A DNA stretch of 64,000 nt from Marinobacter sp. SS5-14b (GTDB lineage Bacteria > Pseudomonadota > Gammaproteobacteria > Pseudomonadales > Oleiphilaceae). Below are positions 54,606-63,958 of the stretch, one piece after another. The position numbers and the translations under genes are program-made. The stretch lies in assembly GCF_030541005.1 (NCBI RefSeq), contig NZ_JASSVM010000002.1, forward strand, positions 724,501-788,500, in the 5' to 3' direction. Under the pieces are notes generated by a model, which made no database searches, was not told the DNA's origin, and was given only the letters and a program-made list of their open reading frames with translations. The first letter of the stretch is position 1; each line of letters starts with the position of its first letter.

Positions 54606-55028
54606 TCAGAAGGGTTTCACAACGGCAAGAATAACCACGGCCAGCAGAATGAATACGGGCAGTTCGTTGAACCAGCGGTAGAACACATGGCTGCGGGTAT
54701 TGTGGTCGTCACGGAAGACCTTCACCAGATGACCACAATAGAAATGATAGACAATCAGCAGTGCCACCAGCACCAGTTTGGCGTGCAGCCAACCCTGGCT
54801 GAAATAGCCGGAAACATTGTAGCTGAGTAGCCACACCCCAAATATCACCGTGGCAATCATCGACGGGGTGGTGATGCCACGGTACAGCTTGCGTTCCATG
54901 ATCTTGAAACGCTCCTGCCCCGGCTTGTCCTCACACGCGGCGTGGTACACGAAGAGCCTGGGTAAGTAGAAAATGCCGGCGAACCAGCATACCAGTGAAA
55001 TTATATGAAAGGCCTTGACCCACAGCAT
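54606..55028 (-). CDS. hemJ: Protoporphyrinogen IX oxidase HemJ
   Basis: A 140-residue membrane protein with four helices, opening LWVKAFHIISLVCWFAGIFY, the UPF0093/HemJ signature with the haem-linked His. HemJ carries out the penultimate step of protohaem synthesis in bacteria lacking HemG/HemY. Genomic neighbours include hemL, in keeping with a haem role. Its stop overlaps the thiD ribosome site, so thiD translation may depend on it. Confidence 0.9.
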   Translation of the reverse strand: MLWVKAFHIISLVCWFAGIFYLPRLFVYHAACEDKPGQERFKIMERKLYRGITTPSMIATVIFGVWLLSYNVSGYFSQGWLHAKLVLVALLIVYHFYCGHLVKVFRDDHNTRSHVFYRWFNELPVFILLAVVILAVVKPF

Positions 55029-55031
55029 CCG

Positions 55032-56840
55032 TCAGCTCCGTCGGTATTGGTAGTAACTTTCTATGTCTGATTGAAGAACGACACCATAAACCCGCTGGAT
55101 CATTGGGGCCACATGGCGTTGTACGTATAGTGCTTCGGCCTGGGTGCTCTCGAATTCGTTCAACGCTTCTTCCAGTGTTGCCTGATACTGGACCGGTGCC
55201 ACGTCACGCCGATTCGCCGGAATCTGCATCAGGTCAAGGGTCTCTGGTGGCTCAACCCCCTCTTCGGTCAGCTGTTTTGCGGTATCTTCGAGATACCGGG
55301 CAAGGTCGACCGCGGGCAGAAGCGAAGTTGGCCCGTTGCTGCCGTCAACCAGCAACCACTTTGGCTCCGAAGCAAGTGCCTTGCGGGCCTCCTCAATCGT
55401 GAGTTCACGTTCTATCCGAAGAATGTTGCGATCCATGATGGCGCCAACAGAAACTCGCCTGAGCGCCTGTATGACGGGTGAGTTCTGATAGCTGAGCCCC
55501 TGGCTTTTAAGGATGGTCAGAAACAGCGATTTTTTGCCGAACGCTTCGCTGGTGACCAGGCTCGCCGTAGTGATAATCAACATGCCCGGCAGAATGATAT
55601 TCGGGTTGCGGGTCAGTTCCATCAGCGCCATCAAAGCTGCCAGCGGTGCCTGCAAGACCGCGCCCATCATCGCACCCATGCCCAGCATTGCGTAAAAACC
55701 AACGGATGACGCCGTGTCGGGAAACATGGACGCGCCCACCAGACCCATGGCGCCGCCCAGGGTTGCACCCATAAACACGGTTGGGCCTATTACCCCGCTG
55801 GGCATGCCCAGGCCGATGGATATGCCGGTGATCAGAAGCTTGGCACTGGCCGCACCGATGAGCAGCCAGAAACCCAGTTCACCATGGATGGTCTGGTCGA
55901 CCGTGTCGTAGCCGATGCCCATGGTTTCGGGAATGAATATCGCAAACGGTACCATGATCAGCCCGGCAACACTGATACGAAGAAGGACAGGGCGGTGGTG
56001 ATAGCGCCCCATGCTGTCGACCAGGTGAATAAATGCCGCGGCGGCAATGCCGATGATAACGGCTATGGCCAATATCCAGGGAATTTCCAGCATGGAGTTC
56101 ATCGTCAGTGCCGGCACACTGAACGCTGGCTCGGAGCCGTAAACCAGTTGTGTAACTATGGCGGCGCTGACGGCTGCGAGAATGATGGGTGTAAACCCGG
56201 CAATGGTGTATTCCATCATCACCACTTCCATCGCAAAAATCACGCCCGAGATTGGCGTATTAAACGAAGCTGAAATGGCTGCAGCGCAGCCACAGGCAAC
56301 CAGCGTTCGAATGCTGTTATTGGGTAGCCTCATCCACTGGCCAAGCAAGCTGGAAAAGGCCGCGCCCAGATGCACTGCAGGGCCTTCACGGCCCGCCGAC
56401 TGGCCACTGACAACCGTCGTCACGCCTGCGACAAACTGCACCACGGCGCTTTTGAATGAAATGTAGCCCTGGTGGTAGTTCAGACGTTCCATGATATGCA
56501 CGATGCCCACTTTGCGATCATGGATGGCCAATCGGTGCATAAGAAGGCCGAGCCCCAAAGCTCCGGCAAGAGGCAGCAGGCCACGGGTAATGATGTCCAG
56601 ATGCTCAAAACCTTCAGAGCCGACGCCGGGCAAAAAGTGTTCTAGCGGCCATTCAATCGCAAGCCGGAACAGGAGAATAACGGCGCCGGTCAAAATTCCG
56701 GACAGTAATCCCAGTACGGCTAACTGGGGCAGGGCATCGACACCGGAGAGTTTGCGCCGGAAAACGGGGATCAGGTTTTCCGTAATCTGTTGCCTGATGT
56801 TACGCATATGCGCCGGGTTCCGGTTGGTCGAACGGTACAT
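55032..56840 (-). CDS. ClC-family chloride channel/transporter with CBS domains
   Basis: A 602-residue membrane protein: ClC core (about 35-440) and C-terminal CBS-type domains (about 460-590). The gating glutamate is in GREGPAVHLG. The anion-selectivity motif GSGIP of E. coli ClC is not found (the aligned region reads KVGIVH), and the proton glutamate E203 position aligns with Val (IFAMEVVMM). That would fit a channel rather than an exchanger; the alignment was made by eye. ATG 56840 used; ATG 56807 is possible. Separated from hemJ by 3 bp. Confidence 0.88.
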   Translation of the reverse strand: MYRSTNRNPAHMRNIRQQITENLIPVFRRKLSGVDALPQLAVLGLLSGILTGAVILLFRLAIEWPLEHFLPGVGSEGFEHLDIITRGLLPLAGALGLGLLMHRLAIHDRKVGIVHIMERLNYHQGYISFKSAVVQFVAGVTTVVSGQSAGREGPAVHLGAAFSSLLGQWMRLPNNSIRTLVACGCAAAISASFNTPISGVIFAMEVVMMEYTIAGFTPIILAAVSAAIVTQLVYGSEPAFSVPALTMNSMLEIPWILAIAVIIGIAAAAFIHLVDSMGRYHHRPVLLRISVAGLIMVPFAIFIPETMGIGYDTVDQTIHGELGFWLLIGAASAKLLITGISIGLGMPSGVIGPTVFMGATLGGAMGLVGASMFPDTASSVGFYAMLGMGAMMGAVLQAPLAALMALMELTRNPNIILPGMLIITTASLVTSEAFGKKSLFLTILKSQGLSYQNSPVIQALRRVSVGAIMDRNILRIERELTIEEARKALASEPKWLLVDGSNGPTSLLPAVDLARYLEDTAKQLTEEGVEPPETLDLMQIPANRRDVAPVQYQATLEEALNEFESTQAEALYVQRHVAPMIQRVYGVVLQSDIESYYQYRRS

Positions 56841-56951
56841 TCATAGAGTTTCGGTCAACATTGTAACCTTGGGCCTGCTGGCTGCAATAAGTCCTTGGTT
56901 TATCATGTTAGACTACCGCTGAATTCTGACCAGAACACGTTGGAGAACAGA

Positions 56952-57989
56952 GTGATTAAAATAGGCATCGTTGGTGGTACCGGGTACACGGGTGTGGAGC
57001 TGCTCAGGATTCTGGCGGTTCACCCGGAAGTCGAGGTGAAGTGCATCACCTCCCGTTCAGAAGCCGGTATGCCGGTTGCCGATATGTACCCCAATTTGCG
57101 CGGGCATTTCGACCTCGCCTTTTCAGAACCCGATCCGGCCATACTGGCTCAGTGCGATCTGGTTTTCTTTGCGACCCCCCACGGTGTAGCGGCGCGCATG
57201 GTGCCTGAGCTTATGAACTCAGGCGTGCGGGTGGTGGATCTTTCAGCCGATTTCCGTCTCAAGGATCTGGATGTCTGGGCGAAATGGTACGGCATGCCAC
57301 ACGAGAGCCCTGAATGGGCAGAGAAAGCCGTTTACGGCTTGCCGGAAGTGGCCCGCGCGGAAATCCGACAGGCACAGTTGGTCGCCAACCCGGGTTGTTA
57401 TCCGACCGCCGTCCAGCTGGGCTTCTTGCCACTGCTTGAAAACAGTCTGGTAGACGTGTCCCGGTTGATTGCCGATGCCAAATCCGGCGCCAGCGGTGCT
57501 GGCCGGCAGGGCAGTATTGGTATGCTGCACGGTGAAATCGGTGAAAGTTTTAAGGCGTATGGTGCCTCCGGTCACCGCCACTTGCCCGAGATCCGTCAGG
57601 GCTTGAGCCAGGCTGCCGCGGGTGGTGTTGGTATTACGTTCGTGCCCCATCTGGTGCCAATGATCCGGGGTATCGAGGCGACACTCTATGCCGAACTGTC
57701 TGATCCCGAAGACTTTGATCGTCTGCAGTCTCTCTATGAGAGCCGGTATCGGGACGAGCCGTTCGTTGACGTTATGCCCTTTGGCAGCCACCCGGAAACC
57801 CGAAGTGTTCGTGGTGCCAATTATTGCCGAATGGCACTTCACCGTCAGGAACAGAGCAATGTTGTGATCATCACCTCGGTGATCGATAACCTGGTGAAAG
57901 GCGCGGCCGGTCAAGCGGTTCAGAACATGAACATCATGTTCGGACTGGACGAAACCCTGGGGCTGCGCGCTCCGGCCTTACTGCCCTGA
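56952..57989 (+). CDS. argC: N-acetyl-gamma-glutamyl-phosphate reductase
   Basis: A 345-residue dehydrogenase of arginine synthesis, reducing N-acetyl-glutamyl phosphate to the semialdehyde. The Rossmann start [20 protein letters not shown] and the active-site Cys in [15 protein letters not shown] are clear. The GTG at 56952 follows GGAGA and gives the family length. It leads a group with DUF6776, bactofilin and erpA, in the order also seen in Pseudomonas. Confidence 0.96.
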   Translation: MIKIGIVGGTGYTGVELLRILAVHPEVEVKCITSRSEAGMPVADMYPNLRGHFDLAFSEPDPAILAQCDLVFFATPHGVAARMVPELMNSGVRVVDLSADFRLKDLDVWAKWYGMPHESPEWAEKAVYGLPEVARAEIRQAQLVANPGCYPTAVQLGFLPLLENSLVDVSRLIADAKSGASGAGRQGSIGMLHGEIGESFKAYGASGHRHLPEIRQGLSQAAAGGVGITFVPHLVPMIRGIEATLYAELSDPEDFDRLQSLYESRYRDEPFVDVMPFGSHPETRSVRGANYCRMALHRQEQSNVVIITSVIDNLVKGAAGQAVQNMNIMFGLDETLGLRAPALLP

Positions 57990-57999
57990 GGGGGGATGT

Positions 58000-58740
58000 G
58001 TGAGCGAAGCGCGCAAGCCCTCTGAAGAGTATGTTGTTATCCGGCACAGGCCAGGCTATCGCCTGCGCCGGACCCTGATTCTGCTCACCTTCACGGTGGT
58101 GGCGGCGGTGGCGGGTTACCTGGCAGGGATGGCGCAGGGTGGCTTCCGTTTTTCGTCAGCCGAGGCCTCCAATGACCAGTTGGTGCAGGAGGTAGATGAG
58201 CTGCGCGAACAATACCGCAAAGCCCGGCAGAATCTGGTGAATCTCGATCGGGGCAGGGCGATTGATGAGCAGGCACTCCGGGAAGCAAGAAATGCCATCG
58301 TAGGTCTCGAAACGCGGATTTCCGAGCTGGAGGCGGACCTGACGTTCTACCGCAACATCATGGCGCCCTCAGAGACCAGTAAAGGGCTGCAGGTGGACAG
58401 TTTCACGCTTGTGCCCGCTCGGAGCGATGGCACCTACGGCTTTAAAATGGTGTTGACGCAGGTCGGTAACAACAATCGATATATTGCAGGACTTGTTGCG
58501 GTCAACGTGATTGGGACTTTAGGTGGTGAAAAAGAGGTCATCGCTCTGCGGGATCTGTCAGAGGACATTGAGGATCTCGGCATTAAATTCAGGTTTCGCT
58601 ATTTTCAGGATATCGAGGGCAGTCTCAGTTTGCCGGATAAGTTTGAACCCCTTGAGATTCAGGTAGTCGCCCAGGCAGAGGGGCAGAAGGCATCGCAGGC
58701 AGAGCGTACCTTCGGTTGGCAACAATTGACGGAGAATTGA
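58000..58740 (+). CDS. DUF6776 family membrane coiled-coil protein
   Basis: A 246-residue protein with a short basic N-terminus, one membrane helix (about 25-45, ILLTFTVVAAVAGYLAGM), a heptad-like coiled coil (55-120, DELREQYRKARQNLV) and a C-terminal beta domain. Function unknown; the family is conserved in gammaproteobacteria beside bactofilin. GTG 58000 follows a strong purine-rich site. Only 1 bp separates it from the bactofilin gene. Confidence 0.8.
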   Translation: MSEARKPSEEYVVIRHRPGYRLRRTLILLTFTVVAAVAGYLAGMAQGGFRFSSAEASNDQLVQEVDELREQYRKARQNLVNLDRGRAIDEQALREARNAIVGLETRISELEADLTFYRNIMAPSETSKGLQVDSFTLVPARSDGTYGFKMVLTQVGNNNRYIAGLVAVNVIGTLGGEKEVIALRDLSEDIEDLGIKFRFRYFQDIEGSLSLPDKFEPLEIQVVAQAEGQKASQAERTFGWQQLTEN

Positions 58741-58741
58741 C

Positions 58742-59185
58742 ATGCTGGGTAAGAAAAAACAGAAGCCGCGCCGTGCGTCCGGCCATTTCGATACGCTGAT
58801 CTCAGCGCGCACCACGATTGAAGGGGATGTGCGCTTTTCCGGTGGCTTGCACGTAGATGGCAAAATTAAGGGGCGAGTGATTGCGGAAGAAGGCAGTGAT
58901 GCCGTGGTTCGACTGTCTGAAGTGGGTGAGATTACCGGCGATGTGATCGCACCTCATATCATTATTAACGGTAGCGTTAACGGGGATGTGCGCTCATCTG
59001 CCCACCTTGAGCTGGCAGAGAAAGCGAGCATCACCGGAAGCGTATACTATCAGCTGATCGAGATGGCTGTTGGGGCCTCAGTGAATGGTAACCTGATTCG
59101 TCAGAAAGAGACGGGCGGCCTGCTTTCTCACGAAGCAAACATTGCTAGTGAGGAGGATGCCGGAGATGAGGGAAAGCCCGAATAG
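58742..59185 (+). CDS. Bactofilin cytoskeletal protein
   Basis: A 147-residue bactofilin. The central beta-helix (about 18-120, DTLISARTTIEGDVRFSGG and repeated valine/glycine turns such as IIINGSVNGDV) polymerises into filaments without nucleotides, usually at the membrane or poles. The flanking tails are short, basic at the N-terminus and acidic at the C-terminus. Coupled to the upstream DUF6776 membrane protein, which may anchor it (inference). Confidence 0.93.
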   Translation: MLGKKKQKPRRASGHFDTLISARTTIEGDVRFSGGLHVDGKIKGRVIAEEGSDAVVRLSEVGEITGDVIAPHIIINGSVNGDVRSSAHLELAEKASITGSVYYQLIEMAVGASVNGNLIRQKETGGLLSHEANIASEEDAGDEGKPE

Positions 59186-59247
59186 TTGACTGTTTTACTC
59201 GGGAATAACATAATCTCAAGACGATCCAATAATGCCGGAGGCAAACC

Positions 59248-59601
59248 TTGAGTGTAGTTCAGCAGCAAATGGCCACACCGCTGTTTTTCAGTGACAGTGC
59301 CGTTGCCAAGGTGCGCGAGTTAATTGAGGAAGAGGAAAATCCGGGCCTCAAGCTGCGCGTTTTCGTGACCGGCGGCGGCTGTTCCGGCTTTCAGTACGGA
59401 TTTTCTTTTGACGAAAATCAGGAAGAGGACGACACGGTCGTTGAGCGAGACGGCATCAAGTTACTGGTAGATTCAATGAGCTATCAGTATCTTGTGGGCG
59501 CCACTATTGAGTATCAGGAAGGTTTGCAAGGGTCTCAGTTTGTGGTCCAGAATCCGAATGCCAGCTCAACCTGCGGCTGTGGCAGCTCGTTCTCGATCTG
59601 A
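59248..59601 (+). CDS. erpA: Iron-sulfur cluster insertion protein ErpA
   Basis: A 117-residue A-type carrier that delivers [Fe-S] clusters to target enzymes. The three conserved cysteines are in [10 protein letters not shown] and STCGCGSSF. The start is TTG 59248 with GGAGG 7 bp before it. Downstream is convergent anmK, only 2 bp away. Confidence 0.95.
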   Translation: MSVVQQQMATPLFFSDSAVAKVRELIEEEENPGLKLRVFVTGGGCSGFQYGFSFDENQEEDDTVVERDGIKLLVDSMSYQYLVGATIEYQEGLQGSQFVVQNPNASSTCGCGSSFSI

Positions 59602-59603
59602 CT

Positions 59604-60704
59604 TCAGGCTGGGTAAATCGCTCCCAAAACTCTCCTCCCGGTAGCGCCGGTAACTTCCGGCACATTTCCAGGCAGGCCTTTAAGGGTCTGCTTTGCCAGC
59701 CAGGCAAAAGCAACCGGCTCAACCCACTGCGGGTCCAGTCCCAGTGCCCCGGTGGTGGTCAATGTCACTGAGCCTAGTCCCAGTCTTAACTCGTTCATCA
59801 GCAACGGGTTAAACGTTCCGCCACCACAGGCATAGACAGTCATGTCGGCAGACTCCTGGGGCAGCTGTTGCAGAACCGTTGTGACGGTCAGTTGCAGGAG
59901 GGTTCTTTGAACGTCTTCTGGGGCGAGGTCAGGAAACCGCTGAAGGTGCGTGCGAATCCAATCAATGTTGAAACGTTCTTTTCCGGTGCTTTTCGGTGCC
60001 GGTTTGGTGAAATAGGCGTCTGACAGCATGCTGGCCAGAAGTTCAGTGTTGGTTGCCCCCTCACTGGCCAGGTGTCCGTGGTCATCGAAGTGGCGACCGG
60101 TCTGATCCAGGCACCAGGCATCGAGCAGGGCGTTGGCCGGCCCGGTATCAAAGCCGATAATCGGCTTGCGATTACCTGCCGGCAGCCAGGTAATATTGGC
60201 TATACCTCCCAGGTTCAAAATGCAGCGGTCTTGCTCTTCTGATTCAAACAACCATTTATGAAAGGCCGGTACAAGCGGCGCGCCCTGGCCGCCAGCGGCT
60301 ATATCCCTGCTTCTGAAATCAGACACGGTTGTGACACCGGTTGCTTCGGCTATAAAGGCAGCAGAACCAATCTGCATGGAAAAAGGAGCCGAACCGGAGG
60401 GTTGGTGGCGCAACGTTTGCCCGTGACTGCCTATGCCCTGAACATCCTTAGAGGAAATGCCGGAGCGTTCAATCAGCTCTGATGCCGTACGTGCAAAATG
60501 TTGCCCGGTCAGGGTGTCCAGCTCACCAAGCTCGTCAGGATCAGCCTGATTTCTCGTGGCCATGACCAGGCGATGACGGAGGTCGTCCGGGTAAGGTAGA
60601 GAGTGGGTTCCGTGTATGCTGAGGCTTTGAGCTTCGAAGGACACCAGCACGGCGTCAACGGCGTCCATGCTGGTGCCTGACATCAGGCCAAGCCAGTAGT
60701 GCAT
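59604..60704 (-). CDS. anmK: Anhydro-N-acetylmuramic acid kinase
   Basis: A 366-residue sugar kinase that phosphorylates anhydroMurNAc and opens its anhydro bond in cell-wall recycling. It opens with GLMSGTSMDAVDAVLVSFE, the family ATP/substrate motif, and has LNLGGIANITWLP and GFDTGPANALLDAW. Lies 2 bp after the M23 peptidase gene, so a wall-related operon is likely. Confidence 0.95.
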   Translation of the reverse strand: MHYWLGLMSGTSMDAVDAVLVSFEAQSLSIHGTHSLPYPDDLRHRLVMATRNQADPDELGELDTLTGQHFARTASELIERSGISSKDVQGIGSHGQTLRHQPSGSAPFSMQIGSAAFIAEATGVTTVSDFRSRDIAAGGQGAPLVPAFHKWLFESEEQDRCILNLGGIANITWLPAGNRKPIIGFDTGPANALLDAWCLDQTGRHFDDHGHLASEGATNTELLASMLSDAYFTKPAPKSTGKERFNIDWIRTHLQRFPDLAPEDVQRTLLQLTVTTVLQQLPQESADMTVYACGGGTFNPLLMNELRLGLGSVTLTTTGALGLDPQWVEPVAFAWLAKQTLKGLPGNVPEVTGATGRRVLGAIYPA

Positions 60705-60706
60705 GC

Positions 60707-62128
60707 TCAGTTATCCGAAGCGAGTGCCAGGTGCTGGCTGCTCTCGCGGAACACGTTAAACTGAGCGATTCTTTGGCCGGTGAATTGCTTGAAGCGCGCC
60801 ACTTCGGAACTCGGGATCGGCTGAGCGTCGGGCAGTTTTATGGTGCGAGAGTTCTTGGCAACACCGTTCACACGAAACTCGTAATGCAGGTGGGGGCCTG
60901 TAACCATGCCTGAAGAACCGACGTAGCCAATGGTCTCACCCTGCTTGACGCGAGTACCATTCTTGATCCCTTTGCCAAGACGAATCATGTGTGCGTACAG
61001 CGTTGTAATGTTGTCACCATGCTGGAGCACAACGGTACGACCGTAACCACCTTTCCAGCCGGCAAACTTCACGCGACCATTTCCGGCAGCTTTGATGGGC
61101 GTGCCCGGGGGTGCCGCATAATCAGTGCCTTGATGGGGGCGGACTACGTCGAGCACCGGGTGTCTGCGTTGCAGATTGAACGGCGAGGATACGCGCGCAT
61201 TAATCGGTACCCGCAAGAATGCCTTCCTCATGCTCTGACCTTCCGGGGAGTAGTAGTCGCTTTCACCGTTAGAGTCTGTGTAGAGCAGGGCAATATTATC
61301 TTTGCCCTGATTTACAAATTTTGCCGACAGAATGCGTCCGGTATTGAATTTCTCTCCGTCGATATAGAGTTCTTCGTAAACGACCTCGAACCGGTCGCCT
61401 TTACGGACATCGTAGACGAAGTCTATGTCCCAGCCGAAAATGCCGGCCAGCTCCATGGTAAGTCTGTCGTCGAGGCCAGCGTCTCTCGCTGCCAGATAAA
61501 GTGAGCCGTCGATCACGCCCGACGCAAACGCAGGCCGAATCTCGGGTTCCCGAATGACAGTCTGCCCCTTGTACCCGGACTCTGTCTTTTCAATCTCCAG
61601 GGATTCGAGCAGGCTGCGTTGTAGTTGAACTGCAACGAGATCTCTTTGTTCATTCAAGCCGAACCGAATATCTTCGCCTGCGTAAAGCCGCTGGAGCTTG
61701 TTAGCTTCGCCTTCGCCATGAATGACAGACAGCATGACGCCATCATTGAAGCCCGCTTTTTTGAACAGGGATGACAAGGTGTCGCCGGACTTGATGCTGA
61801 ATTCCTGCCAATCAATTTCCGGCGTTGCAGGTGTCACCGGCTCGGCCTCGGCGAGGGTTGTCTCGTTGGCGGAGGCCGCTGTATGGGACGAATGTCCGTC
61901 CGCCTGGTTGGAGTCTTGTTCACTCAGCGCATGTGATTTCACCGGTGCACCTGAGACGGTTCCCTGCTCAAGATCAACAGAGTAGGACATGCGCTTGGCT
62001 TCAACGTCTGCGCTGGGGCTCATAAGCACAGCCGCCGTGACAACAACCGTTGCGGCGGCGGCGAGTGTGATATGTAATTTGGGGAAAGTTTTAAGCACTC
62101 TGCTCACCCATTTTAATCTGTATTCCAA
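60707..62128 (-). CDS. M23 family peptidoglycan endopeptidase (MepM-like)
   Basis: A 473-residue membrane-anchored enzyme. The N-terminal membrane helix (about 20-38) is followed by an OapA/LysM-like domain (IKSGDTLSSLFKKAGF, about 112) and a C-terminal LytM domain with zinc ligands in HQGTDYAAPPGTP and HLHYEFRVNG. It cleaves peptide crosslinks to permit wall growth. The TTG at 62128 is the only sensible start; no ATG lies nearby in frame. Divergent from tyrS and upstream of anmK. Confidence 0.9.
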   Translation of the reverse strand: MEYRLKWVSRVLKTFPKLHITLAAAATVVVTAAVLMSPSADVEAKRMSYSVDLEQGTVSGAPVKSHALSEQDSNQADGHSSHTAASANETTLAEAEPVTPATPEIDWQEFSIKSGDTLSSLFKKAGFNDGVMLSVIHGEGEANKLQRLYAGEDIRFGLNEQRDLVAVQLQRSLLESLEIEKTESGYKGQTVIREPEIRPAFASGVIDGSLYLAARDAGLDDRLTMELAGIFGWDIDFVYDVRKGDRFEVVYEELYIDGEKFNTGRILSAKFVNQGKDNIALLYTDSNGESDYYSPEGQSMRKAFLRVPINARVSSPFNLQRRHPVLDVVRPHQGTDYAAPPGTPIKAAGNGRVKFAGWKGGYGRTVVLQHGDNITTLYAHMIRLGKGIKNGTRVKQGETIGYVGSSGMVTGPHLHYEFRVNGVAKNSRTIKLPDAQPIPSSEVARFKQFTGQRIAQFNVFRESSQHLALASDN

Positions 62129-62256
62129 GTATTTGTGTCGGCTAATTAAAGCGCCTGATCAAGTATAGACCAACAGATTACCGCATATAAATGAAACAGG
62201 ACAGTATTCAACATTACCGTTGCTGCTACCGGCGGTCGTACAAAACAGGCCACCGC

Positions 62257-62265
62257 TGGTATAAT
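62257..62265 (+). promoter_or_regulatory. Extended -10 promoter of tyrS
   Basis: TGGTATAAT at 62257-62265 combines TGn with a perfect TATAAT, 140 bp before the tyrS start. No good -35 box is seen. The leader of about 130 nt could hold extra control, but no T-box or riboswitch was recognised. Confidence 0.5.
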
Positions 62266-62405
62266 CTCCGCCCTGTATCTGCGCGGGTTGGTCAAAAACT
62301 GATCGCGTACACTTTACCAAGGGCGCCTGTAAATCGCAGATTTCTTTTGTAGAACTGTGTAACTGGCTGCGTCCGTTTGCAGTCTAAATTGGGGACAAAG
62401 GGTTC

Positions 62406-63608
62406 ATGGCACCATTAGATGAAGCGTTGGCTATTATCAAACGCGGAATTGACGAGCTGATTCCGGAAGGCGAACTTATTGAAAAGCTCAAAGAAGGGCG
62501 CCCGCTCCGTGTAAAGGCCGGGTTTGACCCGACGGCACCGGATCTTCACCTTGGCCATACCGTGCTTATTAATAAACTGCGCCAGTTTCAGGATCTCGGT
62601 CATGAGGTAATTTTCCTCATAGGAGATTTCACTGGAATGATTGGTGACCCGACCGGCAAGAGTGCTACGCGCCCGCCACTCACCGAAGAGCAGGTTCGTG
62701 AGAATGCCGTCTCCTATAAAGAGCAGGTGTTCAAGATTCTTGATCCCGCAAAAACTCGAGTTGTATTCAATTCAGAGTGGATGGGGAAAATGACGGCGGC
62801 GGACATGATCAAGCTGGCAGGCCAATATACTGTCGCGCGAATGCTCGAGCGGGATGATTTTACCAAGCGATTCCGCTCAGAACAGTCCATCGCTATTCAT
62901 GAGTTTCTCTATCCGCTGGTTCAGGGTTATGACTCCGTGGCGCTCGAGGCGGATATCGAGTTGGGCGGAACCGACCAGAAGTTCAATCTGTTGATGGGTC
63001 GTATACTACAGAAACAGTATGGCCAAAAGCCGCAAGCTATTCTCACCGTGCCAATTCTGGAGGGGCTGGATGGCGTTCAGAAGATGTCGAAGTCTCTGGG
63101 CAACTATGTCGGTGTCAGCGACGCACCCGGTGAAATGTACACGAAGCTATTATCAATGCCCGACGAGCTTCTTTGGCGCTATTTCGAGCTCCTAAGTTTC
63201 AGGCCGATGGATGATATTGAAGGCTACCGTGCTGCGGTTAAGGCAGGGGCCAATCCGCAGGACTACAAGAAGATCCTGGCAGAAGAGCTGATTGCGCGGT
63301 TCCATGATGAAGAAGCTGCGCAAAGTGCCCATAAGTCTGCAGGCAACCGCGTGGCCTTGGGTGAGATTCCGGAAAACGTGCCTACGGTGGAGGTTTCTCT
63401 GGAAGGGCAGTCCGAGATACCGATGGCTGCGGTTCTTCGTCTTGCCGGCCTTGTAAAAAACGGCGCCGCAGCGCGGGATGTTCTGGGGCGCGGTGCTGTG
63501 TATCTGGACGGTGCGCAATTTGACGGTGACCGTAAGCTGGTTAAGGGCGACGACTGCGTGATCCAGGCGGGTAAAAAGAAGATAGCCCGTGTGGTCATTG
63601 TTGACTGA
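62406..63608 (+). CDS. tyrS: Tyrosyl-tRNA synthetase
   Basis: A 400-residue class I synthetase that charges tRNA-Tyr. The HIGH motif is in [14 protein letters not shown] and the KMSKS loop in [13 protein letters not shown]; a C-terminal S4 RNA-binding domain ([18 protein letters not shown]) is present, the TyrRS long form. It is the last gene before a ribosomal RNA operon and is divergent from the M23 peptidase gene, the Pseudomonas order. Confidence 0.97.
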   Translation: MAPLDEALAIIKRGIDELIPEGELIEKLKEGRPLRVKAGFDPTAPDLHLGHTVLINKLRQFQDLGHEVIFLIGDFTGMIGDPTGKSATRPPLTEEQVRENAVSYKEQVFKILDPAKTRVVFNSEWMGKMTAADMIKLAGQYTVARMLERDDFTKRFRSEQSIAIHEFLYPLVQGYDSVALEADIELGGTDQKFNLLMGRILQKQYGQKPQAILTVPILEGLDGVQKMSKSLGNYVGVSDAPGEMYTKLLSMPDELLWRYFELLSFRPMDDIEGYRAAVKAGANPQDYKKILAEELIARFHDEEAAQSAHKSAGNRVALGEIPENVPTVEVSLEGQSEIPMAAVLRLAGLVKNGAAARDVLGRGAVYLDGAQFDGDRKLVKGDDCVIQAGKKKIARVVIVD

Positions 63609-63654
63609 TATAAGGTGGCCGGGTTGCCAATTTGAACTTTTTTCAGATTGGCCG

Positions 63655-63682
63655 TTGACACCAGGTCTGAGGTCTGTAGAAT
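63655..63682 (+). promoter_or_regulatory. rRNA operon promoter P1
   Basis: TTGACA (63655-63660), 16-bp spacer and TAGAAT (63677-63682), followed by GCGC. This GC-rich discriminator is typical of stringently controlled rRNA promoters. Confidence 0.85.
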
Positions 63683-63786
63683 GCGCATCTCGCTTGAGGG
63701 GCAGCCCGCTGAAACGGGTCAGAACTTAAGCGATAACTGCTTGAAAGGCTTGAAGAAAACGTTTCAAAGATTCTTCGAAAAAGCGG

Positions 63787-63814
63787 TTGACAAGGTGGCG
63801 GTTCAGTGTAGAAT
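63787..63814 (+). promoter_or_regulatory. rRNA operon promoter P2
   Basis: TTGACA (63787-63792), 16-bp spacer, TAGAAT (63809-63814), again followed by GCGC. It closely repeats P1 132 bp downstream. Confidence 0.85.
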
Positions 63815-63889
63815 GCGCACCTCGAATTAGCAGTAAGCCGGTGAGTTTTTCGGCGGTTTTCGGAAGCGGAAACAGCGAAAAATAAACGG

Positions 63890-63917
63890 TTGACAAGGTA
63901 GCGGAACGATGTAGAAT
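63890..63917 (+). promoter_or_regulatory. rRNA operon promoter P3
   Basis: TTGACA (63890-63895), 16-bp spacer, TAGAAT (63912-63917). It shares GTTGACAAGGT with P2 and lies 103 bp further on. Confidence 0.85.
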
Positions 63918-63930
63918 ACGCCACCTTGAT

Positions 63931-63958
63931 TGAGCAACAGCTCAAACGCTCTTTAAAA
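63931..63958 (+). promoter_or_regulatory. rRNA leader antitermination site (boxB-like hairpin and boxA)
   Basis: TGAGC-AACA-GCTCA (63931-63944) forms a small hairpin, followed by GCTCTTTAAAA (63948-63958), matching boxA. NusB/NusE bind boxA to make rRNA transcription resist Rho. The 16S gene must begin beyond the right edge of the window. Confidence 0.8.
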
